64,000 bases of DNA from Bacteroidia bacterium (GTDB taxonomy: Bacteria > Bacteroidota > Bacteroidia > Palsa-965). Positions within the stretch are counted from its first letter, which is position 1, and each line of letters starts with the position of its first letter. A program made the translations under genes and the position numbers. The stretch covers positions 186,001 to 250,000 of the forward strand of contig JAKLJE010000002.1 in the NCBI GenBank assembly GCA_023151315.1, given 5' to 3'. Of the stretch, positions 16,787-25,864 are shown in pieces. The notes beneath the pieces are model-generated. The model was not told where the DNA came from and ran no database searches. It saw only the letters and a list, made by a program, of their open reading frames with translations.

Positions 16787-18045
16787 GTTACAGGCTCGGA
16801 CATAGCGACCTGATTATTTTGCTGCTTGCAATTGCAACCATGCTGATACTTTCACGCATTGTTGCAGAGTTAGGTAAGCGGTTGAAACTGCCTGTGGTGA
16901 TGGGAGAGTTGCTGGTCGGAATTGTGCTTGGACCTACAATTCTCGGTACGATGTTTCCTGAAGTATTCTCTTTCCTTTTTCCGTTGCAATCCAATGAAAA
17001 AGTTGCGTATGCACTCGACGGAATTTTCAGTCTTTCTGTCATCATGCTCTTGTTTGTTGCCGGCATGGAAGTGGAATTGCCGCTTGTCTTGCGTCAGGGT
17101 AAGGCGGCGATAAGCACGGGATTCGGTAGCATGATTATTCCATTCTTCACGGGCTTTGCCGTTGCGTGGTTTGCACCTGAGATTTTCGGTATAGTTGATA
17201 CTGGCAATAACAAATGGATTTTTTCACTTTTCCTCGGAACTGCGTTATCAATTTCCGCTTTGCCTGTTATAGCGCGGATTCTGATGGACATGAACATCTT
17301 CAAAACGCGCATTGGAATGATCATCATTGCCGCAGCCATGTTCAACGATCTTGTGGGCTGGTTGATTTTTTCTGTGATCCTTTCATTGAGCGGAAACGGC
17401 GGAGATACCAGCAGTGTTGGTTACACCATCGGTTATGTTATCGCCTTTGGTGCGTTCATGTTATTCATCGGTCGGATTCTGATCAATCGTGCCTTGCCTT
17501 GGATTCAGACAAAATTGTCGTGGCCGGGCGGTGTACTTGCAATGTCATTAGGTTTGTGTTTGCTGTGCGCAGCTTTTACTGAAAGCATAGGAATTCATGC
17601 AATCCTTGGAGCATTTATTGCGGGAATCGCCATTGGAGATTCCGTTCATCTGCGTGAACAGGCACGTGAAATCATACATCAATTTGTAACGAATTTCTTT
17701 GCACCGTTGTTCTTCGTTTCCATCGGTCTTAAAGTAAACTTCATTGAGAATTTTGATGTTTCCATTGTGCTTATTGTGCTTGTTCTGGCATACATCGGCA
17801 AAGTGGCCGGTGCAGGATTGGGTGGCATTGCCGGCGGATTGAAGCGCAATGATGCATTAGCTGTCGGATTCGGATTGAACGCACGTGGCGCAATGGAGAT
17901 TATTCTGGGAACGCTCGCATACAACGCCGGAATTATAGGCAAGCCTGTGTTTGTAGCTCTGGTTGTTATGGCTCTGGTTACAAGTCTTACCAGTGCTCCG
18001 TTGATGCGAATATTCATGAAAGACAGTCCTGAGTTGAAGCAATAA
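16783..18045 (+). CDS. Cation:proton antiporter (CPA2/KefB-type membrane domain)
   Basis: The 420-residue integral membrane protein shows about 12 hydrophobic segments and CPA2 features: LKLPVVMGELLVGIVLGPTI near the N-terminus, AAMFNDLVGWLIF with the conserved ND-type motif in the transport core, and FGLNARGAMEIILG late in the protein. It exchanges Na+ or K+ for protons across the inner membrane; the ion is not determinable. There is no C-terminal TrkA/RCK domain, unlike KefB. The universal stress protein gene overlaps its start by 4 bases. Confidence 0.93.
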   Translation: MSYRLGHSDLIILLLAIATMLILSRIVAELGKRLKLPVVMGELLVGIVLGPTILGTMFPEVFSFLFPLQSNEKVAYALDGIFSLSVIMLLFVAGMEVELPLVLRQGKAAISTGFGSMIIPFFTGFAVAWFAPEIFGIVDTGNNKWIFSLFLGTALSISALPVIARILMDMNIFKTRIGMIIIAAAMFNDLVGWLIFSVILSLSGNGGDTSSVGYTIGYVIAFGAFMLFIGRILINRALPWIQTKLSWPGGVLAMSLGLCLLCAAFTESIGIHAILGAFIAGIAIGDSVHLREQAREIIHQFVTNFFAPLFFVSIGLKVNFIENFDVSIVLIVLVLAYIGKVAGAGLGGIAGGLKRNDALAVGFGLNARGAMEIILGTLAYNAGIIGKPVFVALVVMALVTSLTSAPLMRIFMKDSPELKQ

Positions 18046-18058
18046 TAAAATCGATTTT

Positions 18059-18643
18059 ATGTTAGGTCTGAAACTTCCTACCGATCCGCGTTGGGTGAAT
18101 ATTGTGGAAAGCAATATCGATGAAATCCTGACCGATCATGCTTACTGCGAACAGAAGGCGGCATCGAATGCAATCAGTATCATTGTGAATTTTCCTGAGC
18201 ATTCGGAGTTGGTGCAAAGCATGACTGAAATAGTGCAGGAAGAAATGACGCACTTCCGTCAGGTTCATGATATAATAACATCGCGTGGCGGTGTTCTCGG
18301 TAAGGAGCGCAAGGACGATTACGTTAATGAACTCATGAAGTTCATTAAGGTTCCGAACCGCAATAGAGAAGAGATACTCGTGGATCGTTTGCTTTTTGCT
18401 GCAATGATTGAAGCGCGCAGTTGCGAACGTTTCCGTGTGCTGTCGGAGAATATCAAAGATGAATTCCTTTCAGGATTCTACCGTGACCTTATGATCAGCG
18501 AGGCAAATCATTACACGTTGTTCATTGGTTATGCAAGAAAATTTGCAAACACTGTTGATGTCGACAAACGCTGGCAGGAATTTCTGGATTACGAAGCAGA
18601 CGTTATCAGTCGCTACGGAAAAAAAGAAACCGTGCACGGATAA
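18059..18643 (+). CDS. miaE: tRNA-(ms2io6A)-hydroxylase
   Basis: MiaE is a diiron monooxygenase that hydroxylates 2-methylthio-N6-isopentenyladenosine at tRNA position 37. The 194-residue product starts MLGLKLPTDPRWVNIVESNI, then has DHAYCEQKAASNAI and QEEMTHFRQVHDI, providing a ferritin-like Glu...ExxH pair, and a second set at EARSCERFRVL and EANHYTLF. Length is typical. It follows the antiporter by 13 bases and precedes the acyltransferase by 9 bases. Confidence 0.93.
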   Translation: MLGLKLPTDPRWVNIVESNIDEILTDHAYCEQKAASNAISIIVNFPEHSELVQSMTEIVQEEMTHFRQVHDIITSRGGVLGKERKDDYVNELMKFIKVPNRNREEILVDRLLFAAMIEARSCERFRVLSENIKDEFLSGFYRDLMISEANHYTLFIGYARKFANTVDVDKRWQEFLDYEADVISRYGKKETVHG

Positions 18644-18652
18644 TATCCGATA

Positions 18653-19771
18653 ATGGGACTCATCAGGCTTTTACTTGCAGTTGCTGTGGTGGTTTACCAC
18701 TCATATTATCTTTTCGGTGAAAAGATGACCGGCGGTATTGTTGCGGTACAGGCTTTCTATATCATCTCCGGATTTTACATGGCGATGATTCTCAACGAAA
18801 AGTACACGGAACGCAAAGGATCGTGGAAGCTGTTCATCACAAATCGTTTTCTGAGGTTGTATCCTGTTTATTGGGTTGTGTTGCTTATCGCAGTATTGGT
18901 TTCCGTTATCGGTTATTACGGATGGGGACAACCATTCTATTTGTACGCATGGATCACACAATGGGAAAATATGCCGTGGCTCGCTATTGTGTTTTTCATT
19001 TTCGCCAATTTGTTCATGTTCGGAAGTGACTGGATGTTTTTCATGGGATTGAACAAAGAATCAGGCGCTCTGGAGTTCACAAAGAACTGTTTCAATTACA
19101 AACCTATGTCCATGCACTTTCTGTTTGTTCCGCAGATATGGACACTCGGTATTGAATTGATGTTTTACCTCGTTGCTCCGTTTCTGGTGCGACGTTCCTG
19201 GTGGATACAATTGGCTGTGGTTTTGCTGAGTCTCGGATACAGATCATATTTCTACACTGAAAAATTCTGGAGTTGGGATCCATGGAACTACCGTTTCTTT
19301 CCATTCGAGATTGCATTGTTTCTCGCAGGCAGTTTGTCGTATCAGGTGTACCGATTGATTCGTGAGAAGGAATTCAATATCTGGTTACTGAGAGGCGTTT
19401 ATCTGATCATTCCGATTCTGATATTCATGTATCCTCGAATGCAATTTGTTCAGGAAGCGCATCGACGCTGGTATTTTTATTTCATCGTAGCCTCGCTGAT
19501 TCCATTGGTGTTTCACTATTCAAAGAATATAAAATGGGACAGATGGATTGGCGAGCTTTCTTTTCCACTTTATATCGGTCATCATGTTGTTATGATGATT
19601 GTAAAGCGTTACTTCTGGACACATACGGAACACATGTATTGGTTCGGAATCACGACACTTGCAGGATCATTGATTTTTGCCGTATTTTTATGGAAGTTCG
19701 TTGTTGATCCGATTGAGAAAATCCGTCAACGACGTGTAACGGAAGTACAACCTAAAACAGTAACAACATGA
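18653..19771 (+). CDS. Membrane acyltransferase 3 family protein (OafA/YrhL type)
   Basis: The 372-residue protein has about ten membrane segments and the acyltransferase-3 landmarks: an early conserved His (VVVYHSYYLFG), FYIISGFYMAMIL, the RxxR-like NRFLRLYPVYWVV, WTLGIELMFYLVAPFLVR, and a late FPLYIGHHVVM. These enzymes transfer acetyl or other acyl groups to envelope glycans or lipids. The substrate is unknown. The 4-base overlap with the DUF2147 gene suggests cotranslation. Confidence 0.92.
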   Translation: MGLIRLLLAVAVVVYHSYYLFGEKMTGGIVAVQAFYIISGFYMAMILNEKYTERKGSWKLFITNRFLRLYPVYWVVLLIAVLVSVIGYYGWGQPFYLYAWITQWENMPWLAIVFFIFANLFMFGSDWMFFMGLNKESGALEFTKNCFNYKPMSMHFLFVPQIWTLGIELMFYLVAPFLVRRSWWIQLAVVLLSLGYRSYFYTEKFWSWDPWNYRFFPFEIALFLAGSLSYQVYRLIREKEFNIWLLRGVYLIIPILIFMYPRMQFVQEAHRRWYFYFIVASLIPLVFHYSKNIKWDRWIGELSFPLYIGHHVVMMIVKRYFWTHTEHMYWFGITTLAGSLIFAVFLWKFVVDPIEKIRQRRVTEVQPKTVTT

Positions 19772-20214
19772 TACGCTACATTATTCTGTTCTTATTCGTT
19801 TCTCAGGCTGCAACTACGAATTGGGTTGCGAATGACATCACCGGTATCTGGTGGAACAAAGACAAAGACGCCAAGATTAAAATCTATTCATCTTACAGCA
19901 AATACTACGGACAGATTCATTGGCTGAAGAATCCGATTGACACTGTTACCAATAAACCTAAATTGGACAAGAACAATCCGAAGAAAGAAGAACAGAAGCG
20001 CCCGATTCTTGGATTATTGATTCTGAAGAATCTGGAGTGGGATGAAGACGATCAGGAGTGGAGCGACGGTGAAATTTATGATCCGAAGTCAGGTAATACT
20101 TACAGTCTTACTTGTAAGATGAAGGACAAGAACACACTTGAGCTTCGAGGCTATATCGGAATCTCGCTCTTAGGTCGCACGGATTACTGGACCCGAGTCG
20201 AAGAAGGAAAGTAA
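19768..20214 (+). CDS. DUF2147 secreted protein
   Basis: The 148-residue product has an N-terminal hydrophobic signal (MIRYIILFLFVSQAATTNW) and the DUF2147 pattern: NDITGIWWNKDKDAKIKIY, YYGQIHWLKNP, GLLILKNLEWDEDDQEWSDG and EIYDPKSGNTYSL, ending LRGYIGISLLGRTDYWTR. These are small beta-rich exported proteins of unknown function. It overlaps the acyltransferase gene by 4 bases and the kinase gene begins 3 bases after its stop, so all three are likely in one transcript. Confidence 0.9.
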   Translation: MIRYIILFLFVSQAATTNWVANDITGIWWNKDKDAKIKIYSSYSKYYGQIHWLKNPIDTVTNKPKLDKNNPKKEEQKRPILGLLILKNLEWDEDDQEWSDGEIYDPKSGNTYSLTCKMKDKNTLELRGYIGISLLGRTDYWTRVEEGK

Positions 20215-20217
20215 ACT

Positions 20218-23200
20218 ATGCATAGAACACGGCAACTGTCTCTTGTATTTATTTTGCAGTTGGTGTGTTGTTTTTCACACGCACAATCGCTTATTACTGC
20301 ATACTCTGTTGAAGAAGGTCTTCCGCAGAGTACCGTTATGGCTTTGTACCGCGACAATTCCGGATTTCTGTGGTGTGGTACAGGCGCAGGTTTGGGACTT
20401 TATGATGGTTGGGAATTTCATCAACCTGAAGCGAACGGTAATGCAACTGATGCGGTAATGCATGAGGCGGTGCGGGGAATCATTGCTTCTGAGGATCAAA
20501 AGTCAGTTTGGGTTGGTACGGAAAGTGCGCTATTGCAATTGGACCGTTATTCTGCTACGGTACTGCGTTCATTTGATATCGTTAATTCAATCGGGTGCGC
20601 CGAGGTTCCTGTTTTCGCCAACGACACTGCTGTGTGGGTGGTATGTTGGGGTAATGGTCTGTTCAGAGTCCGTTTATCAGACGGAAAAAAATATCAGCTC
20701 ACGAGGCAAAGTATCATTTTTGCACATGGCCTGTCCCAAGACAAACGGACCATTATTATACGTGATACATCACAAAGATTTGTCATGTATGACATACACA
20801 CAAATCATTCAGTATACGTTGAAGAGCCCAAGGAATTACGCAATGTGCAGACCGGTGCGTTCGTTACTATTCCCGGTCGTCCGAATGAAATGCTCTTCAC
20901 AAGTTTACGAGGTTTGTGGGTTTTTAGTATTGATGATAAAACAATTAAGCAATATCATCTTAATGATCCTTCCTTTGATGATTCCAATGCTGCTTTCGTT
21001 GGTGTAGCACTGCATCCGGACGGAAGTTGGTGGTTTTCAATTTTTGATAAGGGAGTTTACAGATACGATCCGGTGAGCGGACGAATACGACCATGTTTGT
21101 GGCAACAGGATGGCAAAGCTGAATCAGATCTGTTGAAATATTCGAAGTCCTTAGTTTGCGACGATTACGGAGTAGTGTGGCTGGCGACGGAAGGAGCAGG
21201 AGTAGTTAAGCTTCTGCATGGAAGGGTGGCTTTCCGTGATAAGTATACGGCAGCTTTCGTTACAGATACCTGCAATTGGTTTATCAGAAGTTTTTACGAA
21301 CTCTCTTCCGGAAGATATCTCGTCGGTGCATATCGTGAAGGTATACGCCTCGTCGATCACAGCAATGAAACGATTGTCCAGGTGTCGCAAGGTCCGTTAT
21401 GGTCGCAGGCAACGCCGCACTTTATTGTGGATTGCGGTAAGGGACGTTTGCTATGCGGAACGGAAGACCGGGTTCTGATAATCGATACCACGAGCTGGTT
21501 AACAACAGAAGTTACTCCATTCGAACGCAGGCCGGAACAGAGGTTTAACGGTTGCATTAAATTACGTTCAGGTAAGATTCTGGTTTATGGTAACTACGGG
21601 ATTTTTGAATTTAATGATTCACCACAGCCTGCATTATTCAAGTGTTATGGCGAGCCTTGTCATATTACAGATGTAATTGAACTGAACAATGGTCATCTGC
21701 TCGCTGCAACGTATTACAAAGGTTTGCAGGAAATTTCAGGAGATGGTCAATTCATCAGATTTTACGATTACAGTTCATGGGTAGGATTGTCACCTACATC
21801 TGTTATTCATGGAATGTATCAGGATGCGGCGGGCCAAATCTGGATGGGCTCGCAGAGTGGCTTGCACGTGCTCAACAGTTCTTTTCACAACGTAAGAACT
21901 TATACCGTTAACGATGGTTTACCTGACAACACGGTTTATGATCTGCTTTCTATCGATGATGAACTGCTATGTCTGGGAACAGGTCATGGCCTCGCGTATT
22001 TCAATATGCGTACCTCAGACATCCGGTCATTGCATGGCGGTGACGGATTGCCTTCGGAGGAATGTAACACGGGCGCGTTGTTGTATACTGCAGAAGGAAC
22101 ATTATACGTGGGCACTACAGCAGGATTCGCGGTATGCAAACCAAGTGAACAGCGCAGTAGTTTCCGAAAGCCGCTGATATTGCTGTCTTACGGTTCGGTC
22201 TTAGAGCCTTCTCAAGGCATACTTACCGGAGGAATTTCAAGAGACTACGGTTCCGGACCTCTTGATCTGCGTATTTGGATTACCGATTTCGCATTCCCGC
22301 AGCGAACATTATTTTCATACAAGCTCGAAGGAGCGGATCAGGATTTTATTGATCAGAAAGGGTTGCGTACGTTAAACTTCGCTGCATTAGGTCCGGGGAG
22401 CTATTCACTTTTGTGCTCAGCAAGTAATCCAGATGGACAGAATACAGGCGTATTGAAATTGATAGACGTTGTGGTTGTACCTCCGTACTGGATGTCAACT
22501 TGGTTTACAATCGCTGCAATAGTTGCATCTGCATTAATTATCAGTCTTATTGCATTTCTGTTCATTCGTATGAGTTACAAACGCAAATTGAGAAAACTCA
22601 AAATGCAGCAGGAGATAGAAAAGATGCGACAGCGTATTTCAAGGGATATTCACGATGAAATAGGTGCGGGACTTACACGCATTGCGCTGAGTGGTGACTT
22701 AATTGCACTGAAGCAGAATGCAGACCCGGATGTTACAGAAAAACTGAAATGGATTTCCGGTACAGCGCGTGATCTGTCGCAGAATATGAAAGAAGTTGTT
22801 TGGTCGGTGAATCCGCACTACGACAGTCTGGATCATATGGCAGCTTACTTCCGGTCTTACGTAGCAGGAGTTGCTGAGGACGCGGACCTGAGATTTGTTT
22901 ATCTGTCGGGTGAACGACTTCCTGAAATAACAGTGAGTCCTGAGACAAGACGTAACCTGCTCCTGATTGTTAAAGAATCCGTTTCAAATGCGGTTAAGTA
23001 TTCCGGATGTACGGTGTTAACGCTGGAAATACGTTGCAGTAACGGAAATTTATTTTTGAAACTGAGTGACAACGGAAACGGATTTGACACAGGTAGTCTA
23101 TCAGGGAAAGTGAATTCAAACGGACTACGTAATATGCGCCAGCGCGCTGAATCAATACGGTGTTCATTTGCGCTATTCAGTGAACCGGGAAAAGGTACAT

Positions 23201-23232
23201 CAGTAACGATTGAAGGGCCTGTTGCGGATTAA
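20218..23232 (+). CDS. Two-component sensor: periplasmic propeller plus HisKA_3 histidine kinase
   Basis: The 1004-residue protein has a signal peptide (ending FSHAQ), a long periplasmic double beta-propeller of two-component-regulator repeats (units such as DNSGFLWCGTGAGLGLYDG and DAAGQIWMGSQSGLHVL), and a Y_Y_Y domain near residues 675-755. A membrane segment follows (about 763-785), then a HisKA_3 domain with SRDIHDEIGAGLTRIALSG (His about 812) and a HATPase_c domain (VKESVSNAVKYS, LSDNGNGFD, SNGLRNMRQRAESI). Unlike Bacteroides hybrid systems it has no receiver or AraC output, so it needs a separate regulator; the NarL-type protein at 24371 is the obvious partner. The ligand is unknown. 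Confidence 0.92.
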   Translation: MHRTRQLSLVFILQLVCCFSHAQSLITAYSVEEGLPQSTVMALYRDNSGFLWCGTGAGLGLYDGWEFHQPEANGNATDAVMHEAVRGIIASEDQKSVWVGTESALLQLDRYSATVLRSFDIVNSIGCAEVPVFANDTAVWVVCWGNGLFRVRLSDGKKYQLTRQSIIFAHGLSQDKRTIIIRDTSQRFVMYDIHTNHSVYVEEPKELRNVQTGAFVTIPGRPNEMLFTSLRGLWVFSIDDKTIKQYHLNDPSFDDSNAAFVGVALHPDGSWWFSIFDKGVYRYDPVSGRIRPCLWQQDGKAESDLLKYSKSLVCDDYGVVWLATEGAGVVKLLHGRVAFRDKYTAAFVTDTCNWFIRSFYELSSGRYLVGAYREGIRLVDHSNETIVQVSQGPLWSQATPHFIVDCGKGRLLCGTEDRVLIIDTTSWLTTEVTPFERRPEQRFNGCIKLRSGKILVYGNYGIFEFNDSPQPALFKCYGEPCHITDVIELNNGHLLAATYYKGLQEISGDGQFIRFYDYSSWVGLSPTSVIHGMYQDAAGQIWMGSQSGLHVLNSSFHNVRTYTVNDGLPDNTVYDLLSIDDELLCLGTGHGLAYFNMRTSDIRSLHGGDGLPSEECNTGALLYTAEGTLYVGTTAGFAVCKPSEQRSSFRKPLILLSYGSVLEPSQGILTGGISRDYGSGPLDLRIWITDFAFPQRTLFSYKLEGADQDFIDQKGLRTLNFAALGPGSYSLLCSASNPDGQNTGVLKLIDVVVVPPYWMSTWFTIAAIVASALIISLIAFLFIRMSYKRKLRKLKMQQEIEKMRQRISRDIHDEIGAGLTRIALSGDLIALKQNADPDVTEKLKWISGTARDLSQNMKEVVWSVNPHYDSLDHMAAYFRSYVAGVAEDADLRFVYLSGERLPEITVSPETRRNLLLIVKESVSNAVKYSGCTVLTLEIRCSNGNLFLKLSDNGNGFDTGSLSGKVNSNGLRNMRQRAESIRCSFALFSEPGKGTSVTIEGPVAD

Positions 23233-23320
23233 CACCGCAGCGATAAAAAGGTTTTACTACTTTTTACGTATAGGTGCTCGGGTAACATTTGCGGTTATTT
23301 GCAGCATAAACCTTTTATCA

Positions 23321-24226
23321 ATGAAAAGTACTGTAATATCATTATTCGGTCTGTTTGTTGCGCTGTACGTTTACGGACAAAGCAATGTGCAGGGTTTGCC
23401 ATATTTGAGATTGGAAATCAAGCCGGCAGAGTATTGCATGGGCAGCGTGTATAACGGAGGCTTTATGTGCGTGCAAAGCGGTATCAAAGCAGAGACATTT
23501 CTTCTTGGCGGTAAACTGATTCCGGAAGTTCAGTACAACCGTGGTCTGTTTGACATTGAAAAGCTGAGTTTTCCCAATGAATACATGAAACCGTTTTCTG
23601 ATTTAAGGTTTGGTGTGCGATATGGTAAATACGTTGTCGGTGGTTCTACTTTTCGTCATTTGCGCTGTATTGACAGGGTGGAGCGGGACGGAAATACGAT
23701 AACAGAGTATTACGAGGAAGAGAATGTTCATGGCGATCTCCACTTGGGTTTCGCGGCCGGAATGTACATGAGTAGAGCATTTCTGAAAAGCGGATTCACA
23801 GAAGAGTCTGGTATAGACGGTTCTGTTTCGGTTAATGCTACCTCAATTTATGCAGGTTTCGCGTTGACAAAATTGATTGATAATAAAACAAAAGAGTATA
23901 AGAGCGGAAATTATTGCACGTGGCATAAGTACGCACTGTATTACTTTAATGTAATGTATGCTGTGCAGCATTCAATCGGTGATGCTTACTACGTTGGCGG
24001 GGCACCAACTCCTATAGCGGGACAGGCTTATCCGAATATTCCGAACGTGTCTGATAAATTGCGCGACTTCCGTCCGTTTGGTTTCAGTATGGGATTTGTT
24101 GGCGGAAGATGGCGAAAGGGTTTTGTCGGTTCGTATGAAGTAGGAATGATTCCGTCTCTTAAAGGGAAAGGGTTCTTTGTTAAAATCGGTGCCAGCGTTG
24201 CTCTCGGTTTTGGCAAGCAAAAGTAG
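23321..24226 (+). CDS. Secreted/outer-membrane protein between kinase and regulator
   Basis: The 301-residue product has a signal peptide (MKSTVISLFGLFVALYVYGQ). The body alternates aromatic and hydrophobic residues and ends GFFVKIGASVALGFGKQK, like an outer-membrane beta strand. No known family was recognised. It sits 88 bases after the histidine kinase gene and 144 bases before the response regulator gene. ATG at 23321 was chosen because it gives the signal peptide; the frame extends upstream into the kinase gene without conserved features. Confidence 0.75.
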   Translation: MKSTVISLFGLFVALYVYGQSNVQGLPYLRLEIKPAEYCMGSVYNGGFMCVQSGIKAETFLLGGKLIPEVQYNRGLFDIEKLSFPNEYMKPFSDLRFGVRYGKYVVGGSTFRHLRCIDRVERDGNTITEYYEEENVHGDLHLGFAAGMYMSRAFLKSGFTEESGIDGSVSVNATSIYAGFALTKLIDNKTKEYKSGNYCTWHKYALYYFNVMYAVQHSIGDAYYVGGAPTPIAGQAYPNIPNVSDKLRDFRPFGFSMGFVGGRWRKGFVGSYEVGMIPSLKGKGFFVKIGASVALGFGKQK

Positions 24227-24370
24227 TTTGAATTCAATGATTGCACACTCTATTGGGTCAAGGCATTTTTAATTGTATGTTGCAGACTCTTGAGGTTTGT
24301 AATTGACGCATTACCATAAATTAGTTGTCAGTGTCTGAATGAATTTTTCAATTTTGCTAATCCGGCGCAC

Positions 24371-25015
24371 ATGAGTAAAAAGATTTCTGTTGCTATTGTT
24401 GAAGATGACAAGGAGATTTCCGGTTTCCTTCAACAGATTGTTTCATCTCAGGAAGATCTGGAACTGATTGGCGCGTTCGATTCTGTGGAGTCATTTGCTG
24501 TAAAGCTACCTGATATGCTGCCTGATGTTGTACTGCTTGATATCAGTCTGCCCGGCAGATCAGGATTGGATTTCCTTCCTGATGCCAAAAAACTTTCAGG
24601 TTCATCTCAATTCCTGATGTGTACGGTTTTCGATGATGAAGAAAAAATATTTGAATGTCTCAAGCGCGGTGCCACAGGATATATCGTTAAAAGTTCTTCG
24701 CCTGAATTAATTGTTTCAGCAATACGCGATATTCACGCAGGCGGTTCACCAATGAGTGCAACTATTGCCCGTAAAGTTGTTGGCGCATTCAGTGGCGTAA
24801 AAGAATCTTCTGAACTGGATTCACTTACTGCACGGGAACGTGAAATACTTCATTTACTGGATCAGGGTTTACGCTATAAGGAGATCGCAGAGAAGATTTT
24901 TCTTTCCGTGGAAACGGTGCGTACTCATATTCGCAACATATACATTAAACTGCAGGTGCAATCCCGCACCGAGGCTCTGAATAAACTGCGCCCGAAAAAG
25001 TTTTTCCTTTTCTGA
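24371..25015 (+). CDS. NarL/LuxR-type response regulator
   Basis: The 214-residue product has a receiver domain with the acidic pocket EDD (residues 11-13), phospho-acceptor Asp57 in DVVLLDISLPG, a conserved Thr-type residue in MCTVFDD, and Lys in YIVKSSSPE. The C-terminal LuxR HTH is LTAREREILHLLDQGLRYKE and IFLSVETVRTHIRNIYIKL. It is the natural partner of the HisKA_3 kinase encoded at 20218-23232, whose gene ends 1.1 kb upstream on the same strand. Confidence 0.95.
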   Translation: MSKKISVAIVEDDKEISGFLQQIVSSQEDLELIGAFDSVESFAVKLPDMLPDVVLLDISLPGRSGLDFLPDAKKLSGSSQFLMCTVFDDEEKIFECLKRGATGYIVKSSSPELIVSAIRDIHAGGSPMSATIARKVVGAFSGVKESSELDSLTAREREILHLLDQGLRYKEIAEKIFLSVETVRTHIRNIYIKLQVQSRTEALNKLRPKKFFLF

Positions 25016-25205
25016 TTGGAACAGATTCCGGTGATTCCGGGTGCTTAGTAATAGGTAACCTGAATGTCTATTGCCGTATTCCAACTCCGTAGCTTCATCA
25101 AAATACTACTTACGGGTGATATACGAGCGGTGTTAAGTTTTCAAATTTGTCTTCAATAAATAATCACCTCACTAATTTTTCTACACTCTGAAAAAAGTTA
25201 AAATT

Positions 25206-25655
25206 ATGAACAGACTCTTTATCATCTTCGGATTGATTCTGCTTGCTACAACAACCCGTTTGAATGCACAGCAAGCTGTGCAATTGGATTCCAATGCAAC
25301 GTTCGGAACATGGTCGTCATGGACAGCCGACACGGTTAAGGGAAGTGATGGCACGCTTTACACATGGGAATACAGATACACCGCAACCAAACGAAAAGGA
25401 ATTGCAGTGTATTACGATTTTGAAGTAAAGAACACCGGTTCTGCAAAACTCAGCGGAAGTATTCAGTTTTCGTATTACGATTACTTTGTGAAAGGTAATT
25501 TCAGTGGAAATGAAGGCTTCAAAGTTAAGCCCGGAGAAACAACAACAGTAAGTTTTATTCAGCAAGGTTGTAAGAAGAAAGATAAGAAAAGAGACGATTA
25601 TAAAGCCTGCTTTGATTGTCCGTTGCAGTATAAGTTCATTATAACCACAAAGTAA
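25206..25655 (+). CDS. Small secreted protein of unknown function
   Basis: The 149-residue product has a clear signal peptide (MNRLFIIFGLILLATTTRLNAQ). The mature part has four cysteines, three of them near the end in QQGCKKKDKKRDDYKACFDC, and several beta-like stretches (GIAVYYDFEVKNTGSAKLSG, IQFSYYDYFVKGNFSG). The middle resembles small carbohydrate-binding or Ig-like exported domains, but no family was recognised. It stands alone, followed by a strong terminator. Confidence 0.75.
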   Translation: MNRLFIIFGLILLATTTRLNAQQAVQLDSNATFGTWSSWTADTVKGSDGTLYTWEYRYTATKRKGIAVYYDFEVKNTGSAKLSGSIQFSYYDYFVKGNFSGNEGFKVKPGETTTVSFIQQGCKKKDKKRDDYKACFDCPLQYKFIITTK

Positions 25656-25674
25656 ATTAACAGGTTAATTGTAT

Positions 25675-25710
25675 GCCGTTGCAGTACTATGCTGCAACGG
25701 CTTTTTATTT
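25675..25710 (+). terminator. Rho-independent terminator
   Basis: GCCGTTGCAG (25675-25684) pairs perfectly with CTGCAACGGC (25692-25701) around a 7-base loop, followed by TTTTTATTT. It ends the transcript of the secreted protein gene at 25206-25655. Confidence 0.93.
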
Positions 25711-25864
25711 GTATGAATGGAATTTAATTGTTTAGTGCAAGAACCGTATGCTCCTTGTTCTTTAGCATACATGCAAACCTGAAGAGGTAAAATAATATTC
25801 GGGTCATGGTTTTGCCGGACAATCCTTCAACGAATTTCGCTCAACCGGTTAATTAATCTTTGCT

